Shown one piece after another: positions 10,617 through 21,187 of a stretch of DNA of 64,000 bases. Below the pieces are notes generated by a model. It had not been told where the DNA came from, searched no databases, and was given only the letters and a program-made list of their open reading frames with translations. The DNA is from Nansenia antarctica (lineage: Eukaryota; Chordata; Actinopteri; Argentiniformes; Microstomatidae), in assembly GCA_963989245.1 (NCBI GenBank), contig CAXDII010000112.1, forward strand, positions 989,501-1,053,500. Direction: 5' to 3'. Positions within the stretch are counted from its first letter, which is position 1, and each line of letters begins with the position of its first letter. The translations under genes and the position numbers were made by a program.

Positions 10617-11125
10617 CAGTTTGCTTTTATGTGATACGCTCGGTCGGCGGAGAGGGTGATTGGCTGCCCTTTGCCCCCCCTTGAGGCCCTGTTTAAAAGT
10701 AGGGCTTTGGGGAGGGCCAGGAAGATCATGGCTGACCCCGCACACCCAGGACACGGTCTCTTCGCCCCGCTCCCCTCAGGCAGGAGGGTGCGGTCCCTAA
10801 AAACTGTGAAGGCCCGACATACAAACAGCTTTTTCCCCACAGCCATCCGGCTCCTAAATGCCGCTGGCCCCCCCCTGACCTGACCCCCTATCTATCTACC
10901 CTCCCTCCACCCCCACTGGACTGTCTGGATATGAACACTTGAACACTTGATCTCTGCACTTTATATTTATATTAATTATGACTCTTGCACTTCGATGTTG
11001 GTTTGCACTGTCTTGTCCTGTCTTGCACCTGTCCTGCTGTAAACCGTGCTCCATTGTTCCAAACCAAATTCCTAACATGTTTACATGTCATGGCAATAAA
11101 AGTCTTCTGATCCTGATTCTGATTT
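10617..11125 (+). pseudogene. Rex1-like LINE, 3' end fragment
   Basis: The frame at 10656-10883 encodes the C-terminal tail of Rex1/Babar-type polyproteins: PLPPLEALFKSRALGRARK, ADPAHPGHGLF, PLPSGRRVRSLKT and NSFFPTAIRLLNA. A 3' UTR of about 240 bases follows, with CAATAAAAGTCTTCTG and a short TGATTC-type tail (about 11095-11124). The same motif order occurs in the longer copy at 62272-63831 (SLEELYNTRCLRRASK, DPTHPGHVHF). The copy is heavily 5'-truncated, with no endonuclease or reverse transcriptase core. Confidence 0.8.
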
Positions 11126-12297
11126 ATGTGATATCAATGCTGTTTTCAATTCATGAAATACAATTGATACTTATTGCAAGGGTTGACTCTGACATACAAA
11201 TAATCAGATAATGGGTGTGGCTTAGACAATTAGGGGGAGTGGCTTGTATGAAAGTGGGTGTGGCCTGTCGGTGGGGCCGAGCCGATTCGTAAAATATCTG
11301 AACCGTGTCTGTGGCACTTGTGGTTGCTGAGCTAAAGTCCTTTAACCTTCCTTTAACCACTAGGCCGGAAAAGCCTTCATTAAAGTGGGTGGCTGCTGCT
11401 GGCGTACGTTTGGGCCCAGGGAACGGGCATGGAAAGAGTCACAGTCACCAAACTCTACACACTCCTTGATTGTATCCCTACATTGTACCAAATCAACTTT
11501 CAGAGTCCTAGGCCATTCCTGGGAGGCCTTGCACGCGAGCTAGCGGGAACCTGTAGGGAGCTCTAATGCTTGATGTGAAGAGCCTAGTGTAAAAATACAT
11601 GATCTCACACGTACAGGGGTACAGGGAGTACAACATGTTGCATTTTCATGCCATTAGGGTTAGGGCTTCCTAGGGTTTCCTAGGGTTAGAGATGCATTTG
11701 TACTTCTGGAGTACCTCCACTACTTTCAATGGGTTCTGAAGGTCTGAGAGCAAAGGGCTTTCTACCAGGGGTAACTAACCCTGGGTAGAACCGTGGGTTC
11801 AAATCTGGAGTGTGTGGGACCAAATGTGTAGATGTGGTGAGCTAATGAAGCTCTTTGAGATTGAGATGAGAAAAGGGCGCTTGTCTCTTTAAGGCCCAGG
11901 AGGGAGTTAGCGATTAGCGATGTTAGCTTAGCGCCAGTTTAACAGACGTAACTTCACTTTTAACATGACTTCCCGTGGTCGTAGCGGGCTGGTTGACGGC
12001 TTAAAATGACCGTGGAGACCTGTAGACCTTATCCAGCCATAGTCTTGTGTTTCTACCCCGGGGCATAGCCGGTGTTATTCACGGACAAACACTCCGTAGT
12101 AGAGTGGTTCTAGTACACTGGACATATGTAGCAAATTGACGGAAATCCGTCGCGACTTGGAAAAAATTGACGGAAATCCGTCGTAGCGACGGATAACTTT
12201 AATCCCTGTAAGACTTAAAGCGCTTTAGGACACTCAAAGACGCTTTACAAACTGAAAAGATAGAGTAGTAGAATTACAGTCAGAGTTGTTGACTAGA
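11126..12297. other. No gene recognised
   Basis: About 1.2 kb with no coding frame, RNA gene or clear repeat family. Two copies of the palindrome GACGGAAATCCGTC occur at 12138-12151 and 12169-12182. A short LINE-tail-like motif (AAAGCGCTTTAGGACACTCAAAG) lies at about 12218, next to the minisatellite. Confidence 0.6.
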
Positions 12298-14707
12298 GAG
12301 AGGAAGGGGACAGGTCTAGTGGAGGGGACAGAGGGAGGGGACAGGTCTAGTGGAGGGGACAGAGGAAGGGGACAGGTCTAGTGGAGGGGACAGAGGAAGG
12401 GGACAGGTCTAGTGGAGGGAGAGAGGAAGGGGACAGGTCTAGTGGAGGGACAGAGGAAGGGGACAGAGGAAGGGGACAGGTCTAGTGGAGGGGACAGAGG
12501 AAGGGTACAGGTCTAGTGGAGGGAGAGAGGAAGGGGACAGGTCTAGTGGAGGGGACAGAGGAAGGGGACAGGTCTAGTGGAGAGACAGAGGAAGGGGACA
12601 GGTCTAGTGGAGAGACAGAGGGAGGAAGGGGACAGGTCTAGTGGAGGGACAGAGAGAGGGGACAGGTCTAGTGGAGGGACAGAGGAAGGGGACAGGTCTA
12701 GTGGAGAGACAGAGGAAGGGGACAGGTCTAGTGGAGGGGACAGAGGAAGGGGACAGGTCTAGTGGAGAGACAGAGGAAGGGGACAGGTCTAGTGGAGGGA
12801 CAGAGGAAGGGGACAGGTCTAGTGGAGGGGACAGGTCTAGTGGAGAGACAGAGGAAGGGGACAGGTCTAGTGGAGGGACAGAGGAAGGGGACAGGTCTAG
12901 TGGAGGGACAGAGGAAGGGGACAGGTCTAGGGGAGGGACAGAGGAAGGGGACAGGTCTAGTGGAGGGACAGAGGAAGGGGACAGGTCTAGTGGAGGGACA
13001 GAGGAAGGGGACAGGTCTAGTGGAGGGACAGAGGAAGGGGACAGGTCTAGTGGAGAGACAGAGGAAGGGGACAGGTCTAGTGGAGAGACAGAGGAAGGGG
13101 ACAGGTCTAGTGGAGGGACAGAGGAAGGGGACAGGTCTAGTGGAGAGACAGAGAGAGGAAGGGGACAGGTCTAGTGGAGGGACAGAGGAAGGGGACAGGC
13201 CTAGTGGAGGGACAGAGAGAGGAAGGGGACAGGTCTAGTGGAGGGACAGAGGAAGGGGACAGGTCTAGTGGAGGGACAGAGAGAGGAAGGGGACAGGTCT
13301 AGTGGAGGGACAGAGGAAGGGGACCGGTCTAGTGGAGGGACAGAGGGACAGAGGAAGGGGACAGGTCTAGTGGAGGGACAGAGGAAGGGGACAGGCCTAG
13401 TGGAGAGACAGAGGAAGGGGACAGGTCTAGTGGAGGGGACAGAGGAAGGGGACAGGTCTAGTGGAGGGGACAGAGGAAGGGGACAGGTCTAGTGGAGGGA
13501 CAGAGGGAGGGGACAGGTCTAGTGGAGGGACAGAGGAAGGGGACAGGTCTAGTGGAGGGGACAGAGGAAGGGGACAGGTCTAGTGGAGGGGACAGAGGAA
13601 GGGGACAGGTCTAGTGGAGGGACAGAGGGAGGGGACAGGTCTAGTGGAGGGGACAGAGGAAGGGGACAGGTCTAGTGGAGAGACAGAGGAAGGGGACAGG
13701 TCTAGTGGAGAGACAGAGGAAGGGGACAGGTCTAGTGGAGGGGACAGAGGAAGGGGACAGGCCTAGTGGAGGGACAGAGGAAGGGCACAGGTATAGTGGA
13801 GGGAGAGAGGAAGGGGACAGGTCTAGTGGAGAGACAGAGGAAGGGGACAGGTCTAGTGGAGAGACAGAGGAAGGGGACAGGCCTAGTGGAGGGACAGAGG
13901 AAGGGCACAGGTCTAGTGGAGGGAGAGAGGAAGGGGACAGGTCTAGTGGAGGGACAGAGGAAGGGGACAGGTCTAGTGGAGGGGACAGAGGAAGGGGACA
14001 GGTCTAGTGGAGAGACAGAGGAAGGGGACAGGTCTAGTGGAGGGACAGAGGGACAGAGAAAGGGGACAGGTCTAGTGGAGGGACAGAGGGACAGAGGAAG
14101 GGGACAGGTCTAGTGGAGGGACAGAGAGACAGGGGGAGGGGACAGGTCTAGTGGAGGGACAGAGACAGAGGGAGGGGACAGGTCTAGTGGAGGAGACAGA
14201 GAGACAGAGGGAGGGGACAGGTCTAGTGGAGGGACAGAGAGACAGAGGGAGGGGACAGGTCTAGTGGAGGGACAGAGCGACAGAGGAAGGGGACAGATCT
14301 AGTGGAGGGACAGAGACAGAGGGAGGGGACAGGTCTAGTGGAGGGACAGAGAGACAGGGGGAGGGGACAGGTCTAGTGGAGGGACAGAGCGACAGAGGAA
14401 GGGGACAGGTCTAGTGGAGGGACAGAGGGACAGAGGGAGGGGACAGGTCTAGTGGAGGGACAGAGGGACAGAGGAAGGGGACAGGTCTAGTGGAGGGACA
14501 GAGAGACAGAGGGAGGGGACAGGTCTAGTGGAGGGACAGAGAGACAGAGGAAGGGGACAGGTCTAGTGGAGGGACAGAGGGAGGGGACAGGTCTAGTGGA
14601 GGGACAGAGAGACAGAGGGAGGGGACAGGTCTAGTGGAGGAGACAGAGGGAGGGGACAGGTCTAGTGGAGAGACAGAGGGAGGGGACAGGTCTAGTGGAG
14701 GGGACAG
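12298..14707. repeat. 30-bp minisatellite, about 80 copies
   Basis: Tandem array of GGGGACAGGTCTAGTGGAGG plus GACAGAGGAA, with unit variants of 29, 30 and 31 bases and, towards the right end, longer units carrying one or two extra GGACAGAG or AGACAGAG blocks. Because 30 is a multiple of three, long GTGLVEGQRK-type frames run through it; they are not genes. Strongly G-rich on the plus strand. Confidence 0.95.
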
Positions 14708-14896
14708 CTGACTACAGCAGGTCACAGTCCTCCTGACTACAGCAGGTCACAGTCCTGACTACAGCAGGTCACAGTCCTCCTGACTACAGCAGGTCACAGT
14801 CCTGACTACAGCAGGTCACAGTCCTGACTACAGCAGGTCAAAGTCCTCCTGACTACAGCAGGTCACAGTCCTGACTACAGCAGGTCACAGTCCTGA
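14708..14896. repeat. 22-25-bp minisatellite
   Basis: Eight copies of CTGACTACAGCAGGTCACAGTC with an optional CTC spacer, directly adjoining the 30-bp array on its left and the 25-bp array on its right. Three unrelated arrays side by side make this an unusually repeat-prone spot. Confidence 0.93.
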
Positions 14897-14907
14897 ACGT
14901 GACCTGG

Positions 14908-15046
14908 CAGTGGGTATATACAGGGAGATGGGTAGTGGGTACATAAAGGGAGATGGGTAGTGGGTACATAAAGGGAGATGGGTAGTGGGTACATAAAGGG
15001 AGATGGGCAGTGGGTACATAAAGGGAGATGGGTAGTGGGTACATAC
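14908..15046. repeat. 25-bp minisatellite, left part
   Basis: About five copies of GGGTACATAAAGGGAGATGG plus GTAGT. The array stops exactly at the hAT element starting at 15047, reappears for about one unit at 17592-17620, is interrupted again, and continues at 20515-21023. It was therefore one array before two transposons landed in it. The CTHYPSPFMYPLP-type frames on the minus strand are repeat artefacts. Confidence 0.95.
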
Positions 15047-15604
15047 TAGGGGTGCAACGGTTCTCGGTTTTTTTACGGACGGTACGGTTTGCGTTCCACG
15101 GCTCAATTCACTAGTGAACCGTGACGGTTTTCGGTTTATGCTGCGATTTGGCTGCGTTTGTAAATTAGCTCTGAGAGCGCCGCAACAGTTTGAGGAAGCC
15201 CCGGATTCCTACAAGTCTGCGGTGTGGGGTCATTTCGCTTTTCCCGTTGAATACGACAATAAGGGGGGGAAAACAGTGGACAGAAATATTACTGTCTGCA
15301 AGCTCTGCTTATAGCGTGTGCCATATGCAAATGGTTGCACCTCTAACATGAACCAGCATATTCGCCGCTACCACTCAACGATAACACTGACTGGGAGCAG
15401 GAAAGCCAGTCAGTTAGCGTCAGTGAGCAGACAGCAGTCTCTCTCTGATGCGTTCGGACAGACGTACACTACCACTTCAGAGAAACACAAAAAAATAACC
15501 AATGCAGTGGGGATGTTCATTGCAAAGGATTTGCAGCCCTTTTCGGTGGTTGGAGATTTGGGTTTTCGAAATCTGATAAAAAAACTCTCGAGCCCCGTTA
15601 CAGT

Positions 15605-16642
15605 TAGGGTTGGGTACCGAAAATCGGTACCGGTAGGTACCGGTTACTTTACATTCGGTATGTACCCGTACCGAATCGCAAAGGAGATTTCGGTGCCTCA
15701 TTTCGGTACTTTTCACTGTCAACTGGTGACTCGACGTCACATCGCCTGTTAAATTTCCACTCAGTGAAAGCAGCGAGTACGGAAGGATAACGAGAAGGTT
15801 GCTAATAGCAACTTCCGCTAGCGGGTTGGCGTAACGCGACGCTCGACTTATGGGTGCGTTTGTAAACTCGTTCTGGAATTCTGATCACCACTCGTGGAAT
15901 GCCTTCTGTCCAATCAAATGACTTGCTCCCCTTATGACGTCGGGCCCAGTGTGCGCTGCGACGCACTCAGAGCGAGTTTACGAACGCAAGCCTTTGATTG
16001 GACAGTGCACTCCAGGATTCGACGCGTCTGTTGATGACGTAGTGCGGATGTGTGGCTGCGTCTCTGCGAGGTGGACAACATGATCGGGGATCTCTTGATA
16101 TTCGGGTACTGTCCTTATCCTACTACTGTGTCTGAAAAATGAATCGTCATGTGTCATGGACCAGAGAGGGGGAGGGGAGTTGTAGTAGCTGAGCGGCAAC
16201 ATAGTTTGGATTTTGACGAGGTGGAGGGCTCCAGTTCATCAGAGTTATATTTCCTCTTGGTCTTCTTGGTTCTGGGGGCTATGCAGGCCTCTTCACTAGA
16301 TCCCTTTTCTAAGAATATTCTGATGTCCTTGAGGGGCTGCCGAACAAGTGTGTACTCGTATTCGACATCAGTACCAACGATAGGCACCCCCAGCTTAATG
16401 GAGTCCCCAAGGCTCAGGAGTTTTATTTTCATTTATTTTAATTTGAGTGTATATTTAACTAATATATATTGTGCCTCAGCAATAAAAAAGTGAAAAGCTG
16501 TTTAATGTTGTCGACCGTGTTATTATATGTCATTTTAAAAAATCAAAAGTACCGAATTAAGTACCGTTTTGGTACCGGTACCGTTTTTAAAGTATCGGTT
16601 AGGTACCGGTACCGGATAAAACCCAAACGGTACCCAACCCTA
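15605..16642. mobile_element. hAT-type nonautonomous element (1.04 kb) with GGTACCG repeats
   Basis: The ends are TAGGGTTGGGTACCG and CGGTACCCAACCCTA, with the 8-bp duplication GTTACAGT (15597-15604 and 16643-16650). The unoccupied site is visible in copy 2 of the host element (CCGTTACAGTGTCC at about 54938), which proves the boundaries. Subterminal GGTACCGGTACCG repeats are dense. The same family, with the same ends, flanks the 8.25-kb element at 35031-43283. It contains a 140-bp element at about 15852-15992. A GTGTTACAAAG-type coding remnant was not seen. Confidence 0.95.
15852..15992. mobile_element. 140-bp palindromic-ended element, copy 2
   Basis: The ends are GGGTGCGTTTGTAAACTCG and CGAGTTTACGAACGCAAGCC; the core has GGAATGCCTTCTGTCCAATC and TTATGACGTCGGGCCC as in the sister copies. 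It is the most diverged at its tips and no clean flanking duplication could be read. It sits three levels deep: 140-bp element in a 1-kb hAT-type element in a ZBED-type hAT in a minisatellite. Confidence 0.75.
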
Positions 16643-17745
16643 GTTACAGTGTCCCCTCCCGTACATCATTCAGCACCAAAATAATCCCCGGTATTTACCA
16701 AACAACGCGCAGAGGCATTGAAGACGATTTGGCAAAAACACAGAGCTTTGCACTGACTACGGAGGGTTGGACCTCCCGGGCAACGGAGAGTTACCTCACT
16801 GTCACGGTCCACTACATGTCACCGGATTGGGAGATGAAGAGCGCAGTACTGCAAACTCGTCCACTATACGAAAGCCATACCAGCGCGCACCTGGCAGAGG
16901 AACTAACAAATGCAGTGACTGAGTGGAAGTTGGAGAGGCCAAACATAACAATTCCCGGAACAACAGACAACGCAGCAAATATCGTAAATGCGATCCATGA
17001 AGCTGGTGGACTGGGGCCACAGATCGGCTGCTTTGCGCACGTCGTAAATCTCGCCGCCAAGAAGGCAGTGGCAATAACCCCGGTGTCCCACCTCCTGGGT
17101 AAGATCAGACATGCAGTCACTTTCTTCCACAAAAGCACCACAGCCCACCATATTCTGACAATTAAACAAGATATGTTAGACTTACCAAAACACAAATTAA
17201 TCCACGATGTCGCAACTCGTTGGAATACAACACATGACATGTTGGAACGCTATGTGGAAAGTGTTACTTTTGTAGTGTGAATTTGTTTTCCTCCTGTTTG
17301 TATACGGGCTACCAGCTGTCAAGGCTAAAGTGCACTTTTACTTTCGAAAGTGTTTATTTATTTTTGGACATTTGAAAGTGTTTTTTGTTTATATACAATT
17401 ATATATACATTATATACATAACATATACATGTGTATGTTAAAGTTCCATATTATGTATAAGCAAAATAAAGTAAAGTAACAGTTTGTAAATAAATAGTAG
17501 CATTTGTTTCTGAACTGAACCGTACCGAAAACCGTGACCCAAAATACCGAACCGTACCGAACCGTGGGCCAACTGAACCGTTGCACCCCTAGTACATACA
17601 GGGAGATGGGTAGTGGGTACTAAGGCTGCCACGATTAGTCGACTAGTCACGACGACGTCGACTACCAAAATCGTCGCCGACATATTTGGTAATCGCCGTA
17701 GTCGCATGTTTTTTTGGAGCTGAAATAAGCGTTTTTTTTTGTTTT

Positions 17746-17837
17746 TTGCCTAGCACCAGGGGAGCCCCCCCCCTCCCAAATTTCGTTGTTTGGTACCTGT
17801 ACTATATCAATGACAATAAAGACCATTCATTTCATTC
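17746..17837 (+). repeat. Rex1-like LINE tail fragment
   Basis: AGCACCAGGGGAGCCCC, AAATTTCGTTGTTTGGTACC, CAATGACAATAAAGACC and an ATTCATTTCATTC tail match, in sense orientation, the 3' end of the Rex1-like LINE at 61927-62000 and the fragment at 46500-46740. Only the last 90 bases are present. Confidence 0.75.
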
Positions 17838-17961
17838 GATAAGCATTCGTTTTTCTTCCCTGAAGCTGCCACTGGCTAGCGTCTCCCAGTGTCTTTGATG
17901 TACATGCGCAGTGTCGGTCATCCGGGGCACACGTGACTTCCCCGGAAAAACAAACAGAGAA

Positions 17962-18146
17962 ATGTCTTCCTGTCCTCGTACCTCTAAAGTGTGGGAGCAT
18001 TTCAACCACAACGTTGAAAAAAAGAATGTAAAATGTAAAATTTGCAAAGCTGAACTCGCTTATCATGGCAGCACGTCTATGATGCGCGAGCATCTAAAAA
18101 GGAAGCACGTTGTGGCAGATGACGAGGAAGACGATGGCTCGTCTCG
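17962..18146 (+). pseudogene. BED zinc-finger exon of a hAT transposase
   Basis: From the ATG at 17962 the frame reads MSSCPRTSKVWEHFNHNV, VKCKICKAELAYHGSTSMM and REHLKRKH, a complete BED finger (Cys-x2-Cys and His-x4-His pair) followed by an acidic DDEEDDG linker. It ends at a good donor (CTCG|GTAAGC at 18146/18147), as in two-exon ZBED-type transposases. No second exon with the catalytic core is present in the element, so it is a relic that could only act as a free DNA-binding peptide or a splice donor for a neighbouring gene. Confidence 0.75.
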
Positions 18147-18194
18147 GTAAGCTAGTTAGCTTGTTATTGGCTAACGATATCGTTACGTTAAAAG

Positions 18195-19388
18195 CAGGGG
18201 CGGCGCTAGGGGGTGGCTACTGGGGCTCAAGCCCCGGATGTTTTCTGAAAAGCCCCGAATGTTTTACTTAAAATAAAAAATAAAAAAAATAAAAACTCTA
18301 GTGAGTAACGTGCAGTACCGGAGTCCAACAGAGAGGCAGCAGCTGCGCGACATTAGCCTGCATACTGCGTAGCCTGCCCTGCCCTGAAGAAGAAGTGATC
18401 TCAATCAGTGCCTGACTTGCACAATTGTAAGGATGGATATCCCAAATAAAAGTTGTTTTCAACAAAACAAGCGCCAAGAACTGTTGCAGCAGCCGTATCA
18501 GCAGCTGACAACAATGACTTCACCAGCAGTGATGACATAGATGATGTTTCAGGTTTGTGAATCTTATTAGAAAGGTGACTGACTCACTGACACTACTTTT
18601 CCGGTTTGCTAATGCTAGCTGGCTATCATAACATAACGTTATGTTATAATGAAAATGAAACATAGCAAGGTACTGTTACGGTACATGGTAAGAAATCAAA
18701 CAAAGGATAATACTTATTCAAATAAAGTAATATTATACTTATAATACTTATTCAAATAAAGTGAATAACAGGCTGATAGTCTTTGATATCTGCACTCTGG
18801 TTGACTGAGTAACAAGTGACAAAGAATGATGTAACGTTAATGTTACAGCTAGTAAACATGGAGTAACCACATTAAGTATGCCCTTATGGTAGTATGTATG
18901 TATACAGAACATGACTCAAATCTATCCTAAGATGTAACTCTAACTAACTAAGTTTGTTTAATGTCCCAGGGGGGATTTGATTTCACAGTACTATACACAG
19001 GCCAACAATACATGTAATATATCGTCATATAACACAGGACAAGACTCTAAATACAATATAAGTGGTGAGCACAGAGTCTGCCCTGATATACATACTGTAA
19101 CATAACTAGCCTCAGCCCATCAATTATGTAATTCTATACAAATATAAATGATGGTGACTGACAGGGGGAGCTACGTGTGCTGACCTCCCTCTGTGCCCAG
19201 AACCACCACAATTAGTTTGCTTCATTAAAGGGTGTGAATGTATATGTGTTCTCCAGTGCCTTTTGTCCGCTTTAAGGTGGTGGTAAGTTGAAGGTTGAAG
19301 GCAAAAAATGTCGGAGCGCTCCGCGCGCACATTATATTCTCCCTCTGGGCTAAGCCCCGGATCTCCTACGAACCTAAATCCGCCCCTG
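18195..19388. mobile_element. hAT-type nonautonomous element with CAGGGGCGG ends (1.2 kb)
   Basis: The left end is CAGGGGCGGCGCTAGG, the right end CCTAAATCCGCCCCTG; the 8-bp duplication GTTAAAAG is perfect (18187-18194 and 19389-19396). CAGGGG...-type ends are usual for the Charlie/Tip100 side of the hAT superfamily. AAGCCCCGGAT occurs near both ends in opposite orientation. No coding frame. Confidence 0.9.
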
Positions 19389-19610
19389 GTTAAAAGCCTT
19401 CTTACATTATTTTACGTTGTCATCAAAGCGATACTTATCAAATAGCTAAAAATGTTGTCTTAACGTTACAGTGCTAAGAAGGCGCGTTCTACTATGAGAT
19501 GAGTGAAGCAAAGCAAAACTTTTGTACTCTGTACAAGTATTTATTTTTGTTTTTGTATTCTTTTGGTTGCCTAGTGCCTAGCCTACCTCATTTTACTCAG
19601 CAGTTTGCAC

Positions 19611-20078
19611 TAGGGCTGGGTATCGCCACTGATTTCCCAAAACGATTCGATTCCGATTCACCAGCTCAGTGAGCTCACGATTCGATTCGATTCACGATTC
19701 GATTCGTTTCGATTCCGATTCGATCTAGTTAAAATATACATTTTTTGCTTGAATATGAAAGAGATTCTCAGAATTAATGCTATAAATGGTTCAAGGAACC
19801 CTATAACATGTAGCTTTGTTAAACATATCAATGAATTGACTCCAAAGCAGTTACATGAATGTACTTTTTATTTACATATGACTTTGCTTTTGTCCAGCTC
19901 ATATCTATCGTCACATTTTTTAAATCCAAAATGCACCCAGACATCTGACTTTAAGCCTGGTGGTGACTTGAGTGTCCCTGCCATCGCCATGTTTTTAGAT
20001 TTTAGTGTTGAGACCTCACGTTGCGTGAGATATGATCAATTCTTGTAGCACGAGATCTCGTTGCGGGTTGAAGCTGCA

Positions 20079-20109
<31 letters not shown>

Positions 20110-20201
20110 TAGATCGATCTCGGGATTTAGGAATCGATAATCGCTCATTTTAATGAAGATCGATTCTGAATCGGGAAATCGATTTTTTGAACCCAGCCCT
20201 A
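19611..20201. mobile_element. hAT-type nonautonomous element (0.59 kb)
   Basis: The ends are TAGGGCTGGGTATCG and GAACCCAGCCCTA with a perfect 8-bp duplication GTTTGCAC (19603-19610 and 20202-20209). Subterminal ACGATTCGATTCG repeats at the left are matched by GATCGATTCTGAATCG at the right. It contains an A-run at about 20081-20109. The short frame at 19749-20048 has no family features. Confidence 0.92.
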
Positions 20202-20514
20202 GTTTGCACCCTCTACTACTCTTTACATTACATTACATGCAAGTGATGCCAGAAATAAATCTGCAAAGTTCATTAAAATATCTATTTTTGAGTGAACAAT
20301 CATTTTAATTGTCTTTATTTTTAGTTAGCACATGCCTACAACAACAACTAACAACTTCAAGCTAAATTTAGAAGCTGATTTAGAAGCTGATAGCTAAATA
20401 AGAGCGATTGAGTAATTGTGCGATAAGCTGTAATTTATGATCCGATTAGTCGACTAATCGTTAAAATAATCGGTGACTAGTCGACTATGAACATAATCGT
20501 TTGTGGCAGCCCTA

Positions 20515-21023
20515 GTGGGTACATAAAGGGAGATGGGCAGTGGGTACATAAAGGGAGATGGGTAGTGGGTACATAAAGGGAGATGGGTAGTGGGTACATA
20601 AAGGGAGATGGGTAGTGGGTACATAAAGGGAGATGGGCAGTGGGTACATAAAGGGAGATGGGCAGTGGGTACATAAAGGGAGATGGGCAGTGGGTACATA
20701 CAAGGAGATGGGCAGTGGGTACATAAAGGGAGATGGGTAGTGGGTACATACAGGGAGATGGGTAGTGGGTACATAAAGGGAGATGGGTAGTGGGTACATA
20801 AAGGGAGATGGGCAGTGGGTACATACAGGGAGATGGGCAGTGGGTACATAAAGGGAGATGGGTAGTGGGTACATAAAGGGAGATGGGTAGTGGGTACATA
20901 AAGGGAGATGGGCAGTGGGTACATAAAGGGAGATGGGTAGTGGGTACATAAAGGGAGATGGGCAGTGGGTACATAAAGGGAGATGGGTAGTGGGTACATA
21001 CAGGGAGATGGGCAGTGGGTACA
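20515..21023. repeat. 25-bp minisatellite, right part
   Basis: About twenty copies of the same 25-bp unit as at 14908-15046 (GGGTACATAAAGGGAGATGG plus GYAGT), with single-base variants AAAGG/CAGGG and GTAGT/GCAGT scattered through it. It is the continuation of the array split by the two hAT elements. Confidence 0.95.
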
Positions 21024-21187
21024 TGTGATAGGTCAGAGGAGTAGCTGGCGGGAGGCTGTTCCTGGCTATGATAGGCTGGAGGAGAAGCTGGCGGGAGGCT
21101 GTTCCTGGCTGTGATAGGTCAGAGGAGAAGCTGGCGGGAGGCTGTTCCTGGCTGTGATAGGCTGGAGGAGAAGCTGGCAGGAGGCTC
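21024..21187. repeat. 42-bp minisatellite, four copies
   Basis: Unit of 42-43 bases (GTGATAGGTCAGAGGAGAAG then CTGGCGGGAGGCTGTTCCTGG), alternating between AGGTCAGAGGAG and AGGCTGGAGGAG forms, so the true period may be two units. It abuts the 25-bp array. Confidence 0.9.

Larger units (their letters stand above)
15114..17280 (+). pseudogene. BED-finger hAT transposase, broken (copy 1)
   Basis: The coding parts are 15114-15604 and 16651-17280. They hold a BED zinc finger (SAVWGHFAFPVEY, VCKLC, NMNQHIRRYH), then the start of the RNase H-like core: ALTTEGWTSRATESYL, ITIPGTTDNAANI, GCFAHVVNLAAKKAV and HDVATRWNTTHDML. These are the usual blocks of ZBED-type transposases, which normally end with a hATC domain; here the frame stops at VESVTFVV and that domain is absent. 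Lesions are an in-frame stop at about 15312 inside the finger and the 1038-bp insertion. The usual first catalytic Asp of the TTDGW motif reads Glu (TTEGW). No functional protein is expected. Confidence 0.85.
15047..17591 (+). mobile_element. ZBED-type hAT element, copy 1 (internally deleted)
   Basis: Terminal inverted repeats TAGGGGTGCAACGGTTC with an 8-bp duplication GTACATAC (15039-15046 and 17592-17599), both inside the 25-bp minisatellite. Subterminal ACGGTACGGTTTGCG and ACCGAACCGTACCG repeats lie near the ends. It encodes the first part of a BED-finger transposase (15114-17280) and is interrupted by a 1038-bp element at 15605-16642. Without that insert it is about 1.5 kb and closely matches copy 2 at 54388-55884. 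Both lack the transposase C-terminus, so they need a helper. Confidence 0.93.
17621..20514 (+). mobile_element. hAT-type element with GTCGACTAGTC ends (2.9 kb)
   Basis: It begins TAAGGCTGCCACGATTAGTC and ends with the matching GGCAGCCCTA; an identical 8-bp duplication GTGGGTAC (17613-17620 and 20515-20522) lies within the 25-bp minisatellite. It carries one BED-finger exon (17962-18146) but no transposase core. Internal insertions are a Rex1-like tail at 17746-17837 and two further hAT-type elements at 18195-19388 and 19611-20201, each with its own perfect 8-bp duplication. Confidence 0.93.

Noticed and set aside
12577..14113. Long open frames encoding GTGLVEGQRK repeats
   Set aside because: They are the reading of a 30-bp tandem repeat whose unit length is a multiple of three; no start context, splice sites or composition suggests a gene.
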